NCBI RefSeq assembly: GCF_030253575.1
Contig: NC_080563.1
Location: 21,697,001-21,761,000 of the forward strand
Direction: 5' to 3'
Source: Rhododendron vialii
Lineage: Eukaryota; Streptophyta; Magnoliopsida; Ericales; Ericaceae
DNA: 64,000 nucleotides
Made by a program: the position numbers and the translations under genes. Positions 1 to 11,815 of the stretch are shown in pieces. The notes beneath the pieces are model-generated. The model saw only the letters and a program-made list of their open reading frames with translations. It ran no database searches and had not been told where the DNA came from. Within the stretch, counting starts at the first letter, position 1, and every line of letters starts with the position of its first letter.

Positions 1-1335
1 TTTTTGGGTGCCACTCAGAAGATTTTCGCATGTGTGTGCACAGAAAATTATTAGACTAGAAGACAAAATAGTTACCAATTGTCCTACTGTGTTTGCAAAA
101 TTATTGGCTACACGAGCTCGTGTCTAACTGTTTTGACTTCACATGATCAGAAACAAGAAAATTGTGAGGCTATTACATGGATGCGGTCTCATATGAATAA
201 GTTTTGGTTTTCTCAGAGCAACTTTCTGGTACTATAAAATTTCGGCATCATGGAAAATTTCTAGTTTGTTAGCAGTTCATTCATCAGTCCAGAAGCGAAG
301 GGAATTCATGAGTAATCAAAAAAAAAAAAAAATGCTCGGAGCAAGAGGGATTTTGGAAAAATTCAGATTGATTTCCGCAAAGTCTCTGATCGTGTCGCAA
401 AAGGGAACAAGATATTTTAATGGATTTGATTCCTTGGCTCCTAATTATGTGCAGTCAAAACTTGTGCAATCAAGATCATGACAAAGTATATAAAAAGGGG
501 GTTCACGGGTTCTAATACTTTTGATCAGCAAAGCCTCTAAAATCAGTGAAAACAGGAAAGAGTACGCTATGTAAATTTTTTTCGCTGGAATATAAGAAGC
601 AGAAGGAAAAATCCAAAAGGAGGAGCCACGCTGTTTGCTATAAGTCCTACTTGGGAAAAAGATTCAGTACATGGCATGCTCGGTGCGGTAAAGAAGTAGC
701 AAAAGGAACAAGACAACTGAAAAAGAGAAGCTACAAGTCGAATGAGAAGACTTACCATAGCAGTCAAGAATTCTTTACCAAGCTATGAATTGAATTGTGA
801 GGTCTCAGTGCTATTGCTCTTAATATATAGAGAAAGAAGACAAACTTTATAAGGAAAAAGAATCTGCAGTATTTCTCTCCTAATTCAAGAGTTTCCTAAA
901 TCTACATTAATTGTTCTCTGAGCAAAAAAATTAGGGCGGCAGGCGCGCACAAGCTGGGACGGGCCCTAAATCCGTTGTACATTTTGGGCGATCAAGCATC
1001 TAACATACCATTGCGAGACGAGTCTGGGCTTAAGTTAATCAGGCTATCAAACTTCAATTTGATGAGCTAAAATATACCTTGATGGATCAAACCTTAACTT
1101 ACACATAAGTTGGGTTTATCAAATTTTGTCGCCTCTGAATAAAAAAAATTCAGTGTCTGAATTGATAAATTTTGGCTCAGTCGATGAGTTGAAATTTTGA
1201 AAAAAAATCAACTTGATACCAAACGTCAAGCAAAACTTTATTGCCTCATACACAAATTTCCGGCATCAAATTAAGTCAAGTTGACATTTCGAGACTCACT
1301 CACTTTCGTGCATGAGCAAGTCTCGAGGGGGCATC
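1..1335. other. Decayed non-coding sequence left of an LTR, probably retroelement 3' region
   Basis: I see no credible gene here. The right end carries a short purine tract followed by GGGGGCATC immediately before the LTR start at 1336. That is how the 3' end of a plant gypsy internal region looks, so at least the last few hundred bases are probably the untranslated 3' part of a Tat-type element. Basis: the tract is seen; the assignment is inference. Confidence 0.4.
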
Positions 1336-2144
1336 TGTAGACATATAAAAATTCTAGCCTATCACAAATTGTCATGTGTTGCTAGGGTATACAAATTGGC
1401 CAATCAAATGCTGCCAAGTGCCAGTAAGTCAAAGTCAAAGTTTCTTGGACGGGTCAATCAAGTGATGCCAAGTGTTCGTGGTCAAAAGTCAGAGACATGT
1501 AAATGGACCAATCAAATGGTGCCACGTGTCAAAATGACACAGTTATTATTTTATCAAGTCCAGTAAATCAAATTAGGCTAATTAATGAATAATAATATAT
1601 CTCTTTATATGTAATTACCTTTTTCTAAAATAAAAAGAATGGAAAGGTAATTATCAAATTATTATTATTCCTTTTAAATTCAATAAAGGAAATAATTAAA
1701 GAGATCAATATGGAAGGTTAGGGTTGGAGTCTCCATTCCACATCCTTATAAATAGAGGTGCTCCTTCTCATATTTTTTCTCATCTACACATATAGTGAAG
1801 CGTACAAGCTCCAGAGCTTTGAAGATCAAAGCCCTCAAGCCCTTCAGAATCCTTCAAGTCCGCATCCACCAAGAAGTTCCTCGAATCAAAGCTTCAAAGT
1901 CTCGAAGAACTCTCAACCCAAGTTATCAAATTCTCCACAAATCTCATAGAAGATTTCGCCGTTTGATTCGAGATCAAGCATTAAGCCCTCGTTTCAACAA
2001 CCGAAGAGAAGAACCAGAAGACTTTATTTTCTTTGATTAGAAAATACATCAGAGTTTGTAAACCCTAATTTCATACATCAATAAAATTTACTATTGTTCA
2101 ACATTTTTCCGTCTTTTTTGTAGACTCGAAATTTGTGTTCAACA
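1336..2144 (+). repeat. LTR of a Tat-type gypsy element (element A)
   Basis: Begins TGTAGACATA and ends GTTCAACA, so it has the TG...CA ends of an LTR, and it is 809 bp long. A TATA-like box (TATAAATAG) lies near 1747. A purine-rich tract sits directly on its left, and on its right, after one base, a conserved primer-site-like block (TTTTGGCACGCCTGGTGGGA, from 2147). No second copy is present in the window, so the pair cannot be aligned and the ends are inferred from the motifs alone. Confidence 0.65.
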
Positions 2145-2146
2145 GA

Positions 2147-2166
2147 TTTTGGCACGCCTGGTGGGA
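2147..2166 (+). other. Probable primer binding site of element A
   Basis: The block with core TGGCACGCCTGGTGGGA directly follows the LTR end. Closely similar blocks stand at this place in many plant Tat-lineage retrotransposons. I did not match it to a particular tRNA. Confidence 0.5.
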
Positions 2167-2215
2167 CAATCTCTACTTCTCATCTATTCTCTTCAACAAA
2201 TTAATCAAGCTCTCA

Positions 2216-4513
2216 ATGGCCACTAAGAAGAACAGTTCAAAGGCTTCAAAGGCTCCTAAGAACAATAGTTCAAAGGCTCTTCAAGCTAAGGTTGCACGCT
2301 TCAGGTCTTCAACCATTGCAAATCCTGGCTCTAGATCTCATGCTAGAAGTGGTGGTCCAATAACTCGAAGCAAGTCAAAGGCTGGAGCTCAAGTATATGC
2401 ACAAGCCTCGCTTCTACCTAAACCAAACTCCGCCGTTGGTGCTGATCTACCGAAAGCATCGCCAACCTTCACAAGCTCACCAAAAGGGAAGGAAGGTGTC
2501 TCTACCATGGAGGCAGCGAAAGACATGGCAACCATCATTGAGAATCCCTTTGTTTATCCTCCCATGCTTCATGAGTCTGCTTCAGAAATTTAGAAGAACA
2601 CGGAAGAAGGCTATTCAAGCAGTTCTGATTCCACCTCTTCTTGAAGCACTCCTCTGTCAAACCTCAATGCCTTCACCAAGCCTGGTAGTTCTTCAATCAT
2701 GGATGTTATGACGATAAATGCGGTCAGTCTAGAAGAGCAAGTTGCTTCCTTGGCCAAAACAATTGAAGGATTGTCAAAAACCGTAGAAAAACGCGACTCT
2801 GAAATTGCCTGCTTCAAGAACAAAATAGAAACTATGGGGGATTCAAGTCAAGTTGGGTCTTCAAACAAACAGAAGGAAGTCCCACAAGAATTTTCACTTT
2901 CTGGTGATGGTTCGATTCCCATTGACCAGCTGAAGGATTTCATTCTAGGCACTATCAAGCAAAAGTACGAGGAGACGCCGAAGTCTTCTTCTACTTATGC
3001 TAAGCCTTATATTCGAAGGATCGACCTTTTGAGGATGCCTGTTGGTTATCAGCCACCAAAGTTTCAACAATTCGACGGCAAAGGCAATCCGAAGGAGCAC
3101 TTTGCTCACTTTGTGGAAACATCCAGCAATGCTAGAACTGATGGTGATCTTCTCGTCAAACAGTTTGTTTGAACGCTCAAAGGCAATGCTTTCGACTGGT
3201 ATTGCGACCTTGAGCCCGGCACGATTGACAATTGGGAGCAGCTAGAACAAGAATTTCTTAACTGTTTCTACAGCACTCGTCGTATTGTTAGTATGTTCGA
3301 GCTTACGAATGCTCGCCAATGGAAGGATGAACCTGTCATTGATTATATCAATAGATGGCGGCACTTGAGTCTAAACTGCAAGGATAGGCTGTCCGAAACT
3401 TCTGGAATCAAGATGTGCATCAAAGGCATCCAGTGAGACCTACAACACATACTTCAAGGAATCTTGCCTAAAACCTTCGAAGAATTGGCTACTCGAGCTC
3501 ATGACATGGAGCTCACCATCACGGCAAATGAAAGGCAAGGGCTACAGGCGTAAGACTCTCACAGATCGCAAGATTCTCGCACCATAGGAAGCAAGCCAGA
3601 TATTCGCAATGGGGGCAAATTTCTAGTCAAAGAAGGTAAAAAGGAATCCATGGCTGTGAATGCTGCACCATTCAAGATCTCTATTAAACCCAAAGATAAA
3701 CAAGTAGAGAGGTCCACTCCGCCGCAAATGATAGAGAAGAAAAGACTCATGTTGAAGGAGATGCAAGAAAAGGTGTATCCTTTCCCTGATTCAGAGGTCC
3801 CTTCAATGTTTGATCAATTGTTAGATTTGAAACTCATTGAGCTCCGGGAGATGAAGCAACCCGAGGAAGCTAACAAAGTTAATAATCCAAACTACTACAA
3901 ATACCATCGCTTGGTTAGTCACCCAACCCAAAGATGCTTTGTCTTCAAAGAGAAGGTAGTGGAGCTTGCTAACCAAGGAAAGATCGTCTTGGAGGAAGAA
4001 AAATAAACCGTAGCTACAAATCCAATTGTGGCCACTCTACAAGACGAAACTCAACAGCCTGAAGTGCCACAAAGTGTGAAGATTCAATTTGGGTCATTCG
4101 ATCCAATTGAGGTAGTGTGATGTCATTCTGTTCAATAGCTTAGGGGCAGCATCTGTGCCAAGGCAAAAGTAGATGACAAGGATGGCAAAGGATGGACCTT
4201 TGTTAATCGCAGAAAGAAGAAGTGCAAGCTAAGTGCAAAGCATCCTCAATCTGTGGCCCCAAAGCCTAGTCCCAAAAGGAGGCATACAATAAGGCAACAA
4301 AGAAGGAAGAAACTAAAGAAAATAGCTTCAAACTTTCAAGAAGACATCCCTGTCCAAAGACTACACACTCTATTTGCTTTATGGGACGTTTTACCTGAGT
4401 CAATTCACAACACCAGTCTTTTTGAAGCTTCATGCAATACTGTGAGTTGTGAAGAAACTGAAGAGACGGAACTAGAGTCGCCTCCTGCATATAAGCAGTT
4501 CGAGCAGTTATAA
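2216..4513 (+). pseudogene. Degenerate gag (and gag-pro linker) of element A
   Basis: A retrotransposon gag polyprotein, which would form the cytoplasmic particle. The frame starts at ATG 2216 (MATKKNSSKASK) and stays in one frame to 4510, broken only by in-frame stops: 2591 (TAG), about 2642 (TGA), 3170 (TGA), about 3434 (TGA), about 3550 (TAA), 4004 (TAA) and at least two more before 4150. The N-terminus is Ser/Lys rich. A coiled coil follows from about 2715. The conserved gag core runs from FQQFDGKGNPKEHFAHF through FDWYCDL and FLNCFYSTRR. Downstream, GWTFVNRRKKK and a basic stretch resemble the segment between gag and protease in Tat elements. No protease active site or polymerase follows; the frame ends before the LTR-like block at 4572. 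Several stops fit C-to-T or G-to-A changes. This is a dead copy. Confidence 0.8.
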
Positions 4514-4571
4514 TATATAGTTTAAAGGCTAAAAAGCCCTACAAACTAACAAAACACCCCATAAACAGTGT

Positions 4572-5761
4572 GGGGACAAAAAAAAAATTAAGACCAAGGA
4601 CCTAATTACCCATGCAAGGCCAGCCACTGGTCAGAGATGGAACTGCATGCGTGGACATGCCTCTGGCGCGCTCGGATCTGAGCCACTTAACCAGTGCTTG
4701 GTTTACATGTTTCTGGGTTCTGGGACATGACCAGAAAGACCCCAGTGGTACTCCATAGCAGCAAGTATGAATACTAACTAAAAGTAAGCAGGTTTAACTA
4801 AGGAATGCAGTAAATTGGTTATTAACATGCTTTAACAGTGAACTATACAAAGTAAATCATAAAATAGTAGGACACCAATCCCCACGCGGACCTGCGCAGG
4901 CAGCCATGGAGTGGCGCACATGAGAATGGGACCGACACGTGCTGGTTCCTACTATGGCAGTTTTTGAAACCTTGCAAGCTTTAGGGTGAGGGCATGGTAT
5001 TGATTACTAGCTTTGACCCTGCTAGCCCCCCTCAGGGATCAGAACAGTAAATAGTAGGTATGCTATACCTAGATTGAGTTTGAACAGATGATTGAGACTT
5101 GAGGTTTGAGACTTGATTGAGGTGTTTGAGGATTGTTGAGTGGTGGTAGCAAGGAAACAAGGTTGCTTGTTGCTTAGCACTAGGGTTTGCAAATGATGTT
5201 GGTATCACTCAAGATGTGAATTTTTGTAACCCTTGAATTTTTTTTTCCGCCTTGAATGGAAGACCCATGGGGGGTATATATAGGAGGTGAGGTGGTAGAT
5301 ATGGTGGCAAAGAGAGGAGTTCAGCCAGTCCATGAGGCTGGCTTTGGGTTACTTGGTGGCTAAGCTTCCCAACCCATAAAGGTGATGGGGACAAGCTTTG
5401 ACCGATGCGCGTGTCATACCAACACGTGCGTGGGTCAACGATCAAGCTTTGACTGTTGACTAACACTTGTCCATTTGAACGGTGCACGCGGGTTTGGGTG
5501 AAGCACGCGCATGTACCACCTACTGACGCATTAGTCAACGGTTTTAACCATTGACCAACACCTGTCAAGTTGATCTGCGCCCACAGGCTCCAAATCAGTG
5601 CGTTCCAATAGGATTTTTGGCTAAGGTTAGGGGTTCAAGGGTTTTTCAAACACTCAAAGCTCAAATACTTATCATTCCCTGGGCGTTCTTGATCCGTTTC
5701 ATCAGTGGAGAATTAAATACCATAAGTAAACTAATCTGGAAGCCCAGATTGGGGTGTTTAC
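4572..5761 (-). repeat. LTR-like block, probably minus orientation
   Basis: The plus strand begins TGTGGGGACA and ends GGTGTTTACA, so both ends carry a TGT...ACA inverted repeat. A TATA-like box lies at about 5273-5284 and reads best on the minus strand (CTATATATAC). The right edge falls exactly where an antisense retroelement gene (5762-7286) is cut. I could not find matching 5-bp duplications, and only one copy is present, so it may be a solo LTR with lost flanks or one LTR of a deleted element. No gene is visible inside. Confidence 0.45.
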
Positions 5762-7286
5762 ACTTGGACTGACCCAGTTTTTGGGCCATGGCAACCATTT
5801 TCTACATAGCCTGGTATACCAAAGGTAATCAGTAATGCAAAGCGGGAAACATAAATATGAATAAGTGCTGAAGTACAAAAACAAACCTTGGCACTATTGA
5901 CCATGAAGGAGCCAAGAAGGTTGTCAGGGGAGCTGTTGACCTCTCTCTGCATATCCCCAGGCAATATGAAGGCCTAGGAAAGGGGTAATGCAGTCCCCTC
6001 AGACTCTGCACTATCCCTAATGCTCACGGGACGGTTTTCATGAGTGAACTTGGGAGACAAGATGGGAGACAGTGCACTTTGTGAATGAAGATTCTCATTT
6101 GCAGTTGTTTTCAAACATTGATGCTTGTCTCTATGGCTGGCTTCAACTTCCTCAGGCAAAAATCCCCGCGGAACATCAGATTGAGTTACAGCACGACGAT
6201 CGTGAGATGAACTGTGGCTTTAGGAAGCTCCTTGGCCACGAGCAGTGCCGCAGCCCCTACCCTGACCAGGTAGGGTCAAGAGGCTGCTAAGGTTGATTGG
6301 CTGGTTGGGCTGTAACATGTCTTGTCTTAATGGAGGGGAAGGAGTATAGCCACTGGACGTTGAGGAGGAAGCTTCTTCAGCTAAAAGGATAGGCTCGTCA
6401 GGGATTGGAGGGGTTTGAGAATGCCTTTCTCTTCCTTGGTCGGGGTTTGAGGAGGAAGGACCGAGGAGCTCTGGGTTGTCCGCTGCACGGGTACGACAAT
6501 CAATAAAGCCGTCGTACGAAGCCTTGTAGCTGAGTAGCACCTATGCTGCTCTAGCTCGGCCCGCAAGATGAGTACCTTACCCGTTGAAGGCCAATGCTCG
6601 ATTGATATTGGCCACGTGGACTTGGTTAACATTTGTGGCTGCAATGAAGAATGCAACAACATATATTAGCAAAGTATGATTAAACTTTGAGCAATTAAGA
6701 AAAATCAATTCGAAATATTGCTCAACCAAATAGTTCTTCAAGGAGAAAAGAACTAACATAGGGTGCCAAATCTGTGAGGCGCATGAAAGCCTATCACTCT
6801 GCCATCCTCGTCCAGGGGCTCGAAGTTCCCTGTGACGATGAGGAAATCATCATCATCTCCTCGAGCTGAATCAGGAAGTTCAAGCACGATATTCTTCCTA
6901 GAATCTTTACTTTTCAAATAGTACGTGAGGGCATCTTTGGTTCTAGAAATGCTATAGAGATGGTGGATATTGTGTAGCCCTAAAGAGGTACCTAGCATTT
7001 TATTAATGGCATTCACACCCATGACAACCCTAAAAAAATTGGCAGAGACTTGCATAGGGGAAAGCCTATAGTGGGCTAAAACTTGACGGAGCAATGGAGC
7101 CAAAAGGAACCTGACCCCGCCTTCTGCAACGACGACTACAAGGATATGGAGGGTATCGTTATCAGGACTCTGGCGAATAGCATCCTCAAGGGCCAATGCA
7201 GTGGCCACGTTGTCAGGTATCTCATAACGAGATCTGAAAGTAACCATGGCTTGAGAGGTGTTGCAATGGCGCCTAAACCTCCCCAT
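5762..7286 (-). pseudogene. Antisense ORF of a Tat element (PF04195-like putative plant transposon protein), copy 1
   Basis: Plant Tat-type elements can carry a gene on the strand opposite to gag-pol, between pol and the 3' LTR; its function is unknown. Exon 1 runs 7286 to 6758 (ATG at 7284-7286) and has the conserved core with FRSRYEIPDNV, VRFLLAPLLRQVLAHYRLSP and NFFRVVMGVNAINKML. A GT-AG intron (about 6757-6639) is followed by exon 2 to about 5887 (NINRALAF, then Ser/Pro-rich sequence and LPGDMQREV), a second intron, and a short exon of coiled-coil character that stops at 5762 where the LTR-like block begins. Broken by a frameshift near 6578, stops near 6220 and 5972, and a TAG in the last exon. 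Assignment rests on resemblance to copy 2 at 14763-17139 and on recall of the family. Confidence 0.65.
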
Positions 7287-7841
7287 TTGTGAATAGTGAA
7301 ATTATAGATGGAAACGAAGGGGTGCTGAGCAAACCCTAAACAATAGAAAAGCCCCAAATCAAAGATAAAGGGGGAGAGTAAAGGAACGATGACTTACGAT
7401 GTGACGATCAGAGTTTCTAGACACAGTAAGAGAGAACCACGAGACGGTGAGCAGTGTTCCGATGATGGGTATACTCAAATCTTTTTTTTGCAGTGGGAGC
7501 CTAGAGAGAGAATGTGGTTTTGAAATGGGACAAAAACCCAAATATACCCTAATGAGTGGGGTGGCGTATGTGAAACGTCACCACAGATGCCGTTTGGGCG
7601 TTTCGTTCCCCAAAGGCATCCGTTCGCATTTAATGTGAGCGGTATGAAGTATGCCAAGTGTAAAGGTAAGGGCAGGAAAAGCCTGTCAAGCCCAAACGGT
7701 GAGACATTTTTCCAGGATTAATGATGGAAGTTACACCAATTTTGTGTGAAAACAAAGTGTAGGAGCAGAGTGAATTTGCTCGGTACTTGGGAGCTTTACT
7801 CGTCATTTGAGTAAAAATAACAAGTAAAGCTAGGGAGCAAT

Positions 7842-8634
7842 TGTAGGGAGGTATTCCAGAACAGGTACAAATAGGACTCCAACTCATGGTACGTGAGACC
7901 ATGGTCAAATAAGACAGGATAAGTCGCCATGCAATACGGTGATTGGCAATAAGGAGCGGCGACATGAGAAGTCACTGGTCCAGGAAGTCTGTACGGGGTC
8001 AAGGCTAGTAAACATGAGAAGTTATTGGACTAAGAGATTGATAAAGGTATAGTGACATGTGAAGTCACTGGTCCAAATAGTCTGTTCGGCAATGAGAGGG
8101 CCGAACAGGAGGAGAATTCTGGAGAAAGCAGCCTCAGATAAAAGAAATGCTCTGGAATGTTCCAGAATAGTGGAATTCTGTAAAGGAATAAGATCTCGAG
8201 AAAATAGGATCAAAGAAAGATACCCAACGGGAATGGGATGTTCGGCCAGCTATGGAAAGGAGTCCTAAAAGGACTAAGATAATGAGTTGACAGGGGAATG
8301 AGAATCCAAGATATCCTGGGTTTCCTATACGATGTAGGAAACCTAGGGCAACAAGCATTTATGAATCTATAAATATGAAGTAAACCTGGAGTTAAAACGT
8401 ACGCAATACGTTGCACTCATATTGTTCTCCTACTGATAATTAGGGTTTTCGGCTAGTACGTGATAATAACTTATGCATCGGAGGGCCTTCGCCACGAGAG
8501 GCAAAGATGCGCTCACTTCTTGCCTGTTTTGCAGATTAGGGTTCCGACGACGAACTTGGGTTCCGATCAAGAAGCACGAGTAGCCGTTACGTTCTAGTGC
8601 CGTTCTAAGCACTATTCATTTTTGTCCAGTTACA
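7842..8634 (+). repeat. 3' LTR of the element carrying antisense copy 1 (element B)
   Basis: The LTR start TGTAGGGAGG directly follows a polypurine tract (AAAGCTAGGGAGCAAT, 7826-7841). A TATA-like box (CTATAAATATG) lies near 8369. The right end is uncertain; TTACA at 8634 is the best candidate because sequence resembling a host gene on the minus strand starts just beyond it. There is no second copy to align. Confidence 0.55.
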
Positions 8635-8639
8635 CTTTC

Positions 8640-9578
8640 CCTTATTCATATATGAATTGATGCTAAACCTCTGAACACCAATATCGTTCCTATTCTCGAT
8701 TAGTCTAACAGAGCAATCAACCCTTGCTTTTTTAGAAGGCCTATCATCCAAAGCTCCAGTCTTTAGCAGATTTTACACCCTTGTCTGATCCTGAAAATTC
8801 CTTGGTGTGTACAACTTTTGGTTTCTTTTCGAAGGAAGTAATGGTTGTAACCAAGAGCTTAGAAGCATTCCCACAAACTGTTATCTTGATATTTGTACTC
8901 CTGCTTTCGAAAAATTTAACAAAACCATCAACTGTTGATTTCTTAGGCACGTTGTTCAAAGGACAAAACTCTTTAGAAGATTTTTCCTTATCTTCAACTT
9001 CAACGTGATCGGCAGGGGATGTGGTGCCTTTGTCTCCTACAAGAGATCCCTGTCGACCACTGGTTGTACCACATTATTGGAAACCAAGGCAGCGCCACAT
9101 ACAGGTTTAGCGTTAGATAAAGATATCTTTCCAACCAGTGAACCTTTAATATCTTCTCTTCCTCTTTCCACCAAATCAATTGGATTTTCATCAGTCTTTG
9201 CAGTTTTGAACTCTAGAAGCTCCTCTTTCTTGTCAGCATCTAGTTTAGGAACATTACCAATACGTTCACCCTTTTTCCTATTAAATAGAAACGTAACTGT
9301 AACAAATTCGAAACCAACATTATGAGAGAGTTTGAACTACTAGAATGATGCAACCTATGGAGGAAATAGAACAAAGCTTTAATAAGAAAGTTCAGGGCAC
9401 AAAGACAACCTGCAAGCCCAACAACTTTATCATCCATCTTATCAGATATTATGCGATTTCCAACATCAAAAGTACGGTAAAATACATAGTCAGGCATCTG
9501 AAGTTCTTGCTCTGAAAGTTGAGGGTTTCGGCTGTCCTTTGAAATGTAGACAACGTTTCATTTGCCAGCAATTGCTTC
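8640..9578 (-). pseudogene. Fragment of a BAH-domain gene resembling ASI1/IBM2
   Basis: ASI1 (also IBM2 or SG1) is a nuclear BAH-RRM protein that helps full-length transcription of genes with heterochromatic introns. Here the exon 9578 to 9410 reads EAIAGK, stop, NVVYISKDSRNPQ, then EELQ-like sequence and FYRTFDVGNRIISDK, which I recognise from the C-terminal part of the BAH region. The stop (9558-9560, TGA) stands where the family has cysteine. A GT-AG intron follows, and the exon 9296 to 8744 continues VTFLFNRKKGERIG and a Lys/Ser-rich tail. A frameshift lies near 9050. A second one near 8755 restores LDDRPSKKARVD, after which the reading runs to about 8640 and ends at a retroelement LTR. 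I find no upstream BAH exons. The family call is from memory of the protein; a protein search would settle it. Confidence 0.6.
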
Positions 9579-10093
9579 CTGGTTAGATAGACGGAAACTT
9601 AGCAAGTGAAATAGTCGATTCACTTCAGAAACTTTGAGCCTAGTGAGCACAAAAAAGGAAATTGATGCATCGTCGCATTAGGTAACCAATGATTAGGGCA
9701 TACCTCGTTCAAGAACTACATCACAGTCAGATGAATTATTTAATTTTTGACAAGTACAGTTGTATAAAGTATAAACAAATTATGCTCAAGTATCAGGACC
9801 AATATTTGATTTCCAAGAATAATTACTCGTCATCTAAATAGCAAAAGGGTTAACCTAAAGGCAGCTAGTCTGATCCATACGTATCAGTGAAATAGATGTG
9901 AACATTACCAATCTACTAAAAAAGCATGCCTACAGATTATTCTATGGCTCAATGAAATCTTGAAGGCTTTAAGGCGCCTTTCCTTCACACAACAGGTTAA
10001 ACTGTAAAAAATGTTTCTTGCAATCACACAATCAACAAACCACCATGATATGAGAGTCGTCAAAGTCAGTGTGGATGGCTCGTTGAAGGGATA

Positions 10094-10094
10094 G

Positions 10095-10168
<74 letters not shown>
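10094..10168. repeat. (CT)n microsatellite
   Basis: Nearly pure CT dinucleotide repeat with one early TTT interruption. Reading frames crossing it on either strand are low-complexity artefacts. Confidence 0.95.
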
Positions 10169-10171
<3 letters not shown>

Positions 10172-10266
10172 GAATTTATCTATGTGGCTCACATGCCACA
10201 TCAATCCTAATTATATTTTATCAGTCCTGTTCCAGTCAAGACTCTCAGACCACAGCTCCCGTCCGC

Positions 10267-10280
10267 ACACTATTTATAAG
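10267..10280 (+). promoter_or_regulatory. TATA-like box of a disrupted host gene
   Basis: ATTTATAAG about 140 bp upstream of the first ATG of the putative gene at 10415. A GA-rich 5' leader follows, as in many plant genes. Inference from position and sequence only. Confidence 0.4.
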
Positions 10281-10414
10281 CCGTTGGATTAAATCCAACG
10301 GTTGGGAATAAAATCCACCCCCAAGCCTTCCCACGCGCTCCCCCAACACCCAACTCATTTTCCTTTTTCATTTGTACGTGTAAAGAGAGAGAGAGAGAAG
10401 GGGGGAGAGGAGGC

Positions 10415-10754
10415 GATGAATGACGAAGAACTAGAACTCCGCCCTACCCACCAGATGCATGACGACGATGACGAACCAGACCTAAGCCTAACGACGACGA
10501 ACACACCAAGGTATCTTTCTCATCTCCCTCTTTCTCTGTCGAATCTCGAATCTCGACAAAACCGTGACCCTATTTCTTTCTTGCTGTAAAAGCAGAAACA
10601 CGAAAAAGAAGAAGAAGAAGATTGAAGAGAAGATCGAAGAAGAAGAACTGGACTGAAGAGAAGAACGAACAACGAACGGCTGGTATCTTTCTCTCTCGAT
10701 CTGTCTCGTTCCAGAAATTTGGGCATAACGGTTTGAACCAATTGGGTTTTAGGG

Positions 10755-10828
<74 letters not shown>

Positions 10829-11815
10829 GTCGATTAGGGCTCTTTCCATGTCGATTAGGGCTGTTTTTCTGTTACTCGGAATTAGGTTTTTTTTTTTCTT
10901 TTAATTGAACCAAAACCTCATACCCGATCTCTACATTTGACCTCCGAAAATTAGGGCTTTTTTTGAATTGTTTCGAACAAAAAAAGGGGGCTTTTTTTTA
11001 ACTACCATACAAGAAGATTAGGCTTTCGATTTCAGTAAAAAGCATTTTTTTGTTGTTTAGTATATGAACATCAAGTAATGGAAATATGATTTCAGAATTG
11101 GAAAATTTTCAAGGATTCTTCTTTGATGGTTTGGTTATTAGAAATGTTGAACCTTAATTTTGATACATAGTATTGCCTCAAATTGGCCGCTGTTACTATG
11201 CACAATAATAGTGGGCCGGGCTGCGAATCTTTGATTTCACCATAAAAGCAGCAAGGGAAAATGCAGCACACACAGTTGCATAGATAACGTTCACGCAGCT
11301 AGAGTTACCAAAGAGTTCCAAGTGTTTGTTCCATTCTTTTTAGTTAATTAGGAGTAGCGTTTAGTTTTGTGTCGTGTTTCATAAGCATTTATACTTGTAG
11401 CATATGCCATCTGATTGACATATCCTGTTGTAAAAGGATTGTAAGGATAGATGGACGCAGTTGTTAATTCATTCGTCACACAAGTGGTAAATTTGAGCGA
11501 GTTTCTTTTGGTAGAAATAGCAAGCTCAACAACGAAACATGGATGAAATTGTTGGGGTAGTTTTTTTTTTTTTATTGTATTTGGGTTGTCCTTGGAGGAA
11601 TGCAATTTGGATTTGGGATAGACACAACTAAACTACAAAATTTGCGTTTGTTTTTTTTAATGTAGCTGTGGCTAGAAAAGAGCTCTATTGTTTTGTTTTT
11701 GTCGGAAGAGTTCCTGGAATATATCGGAGTTGGGTAGCTTGTTGCGAACAAGTGAGTAAACTCTCTGGGGCTGTGTATACAAAATATTCGTCATTGGAAG
11801 AGGCAAAGGGATGCA
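10415..11815 (+). pseudogene. 5' part of a host gene with an RNase H1-type hybrid-binding domain, cut by a retroelement
   Basis: A likely first coding exon begins at ATG 10415 (MNDEELELRP, then an acidic DDDD stretch) and reaches a possible donor at about 10510. After an intron rich in CT repeats, an acceptor (TTTAATGTAG) opens an exon at 11666 with RKELYCFVFVGRVPGIYRSW, then EQVSKLSGAVYTKYSSLEEA. This has the pattern of the small RNA:DNA hybrid-binding domain of RNase H1 (also called the caulimovirus viroplasmin-type domain): aromatic residues, GRVPGIY, W, and a G-A-Y/F-K-x-Y tail. Directly after EEA the sequence turns into a Tat polymerase in another frame. The rest of the gene is not found in the window. 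Exon 1 is only supported by promoter-like context, and its link to the second exon is inference. Confidence 0.45.
10758..10823. repeat. (CT)n microsatellite in a probable intron
   Basis: Pure CT repeat between two GATTAGGGCT-like motifs, a usual composition for a 5' intron or leader of a plant gene. Confidence 0.95.

Noticed and set aside
9240..9409. Extension of the BAH-like frame past 9410
   Set aside because: It runs past a good donor site into intron; the family resemblance resumes only after the acceptor at 9297-9300.
9905..10204. Minus-strand frame with a long Arg-Glu repeat
   Set aside because: Translation of a (CT)n microsatellite; no conserved sequence beside it.
10520..10849. Frames on both strands across the second CT repeat
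   Set aside because: Low complexity; better explained as intron of the disrupted gene.
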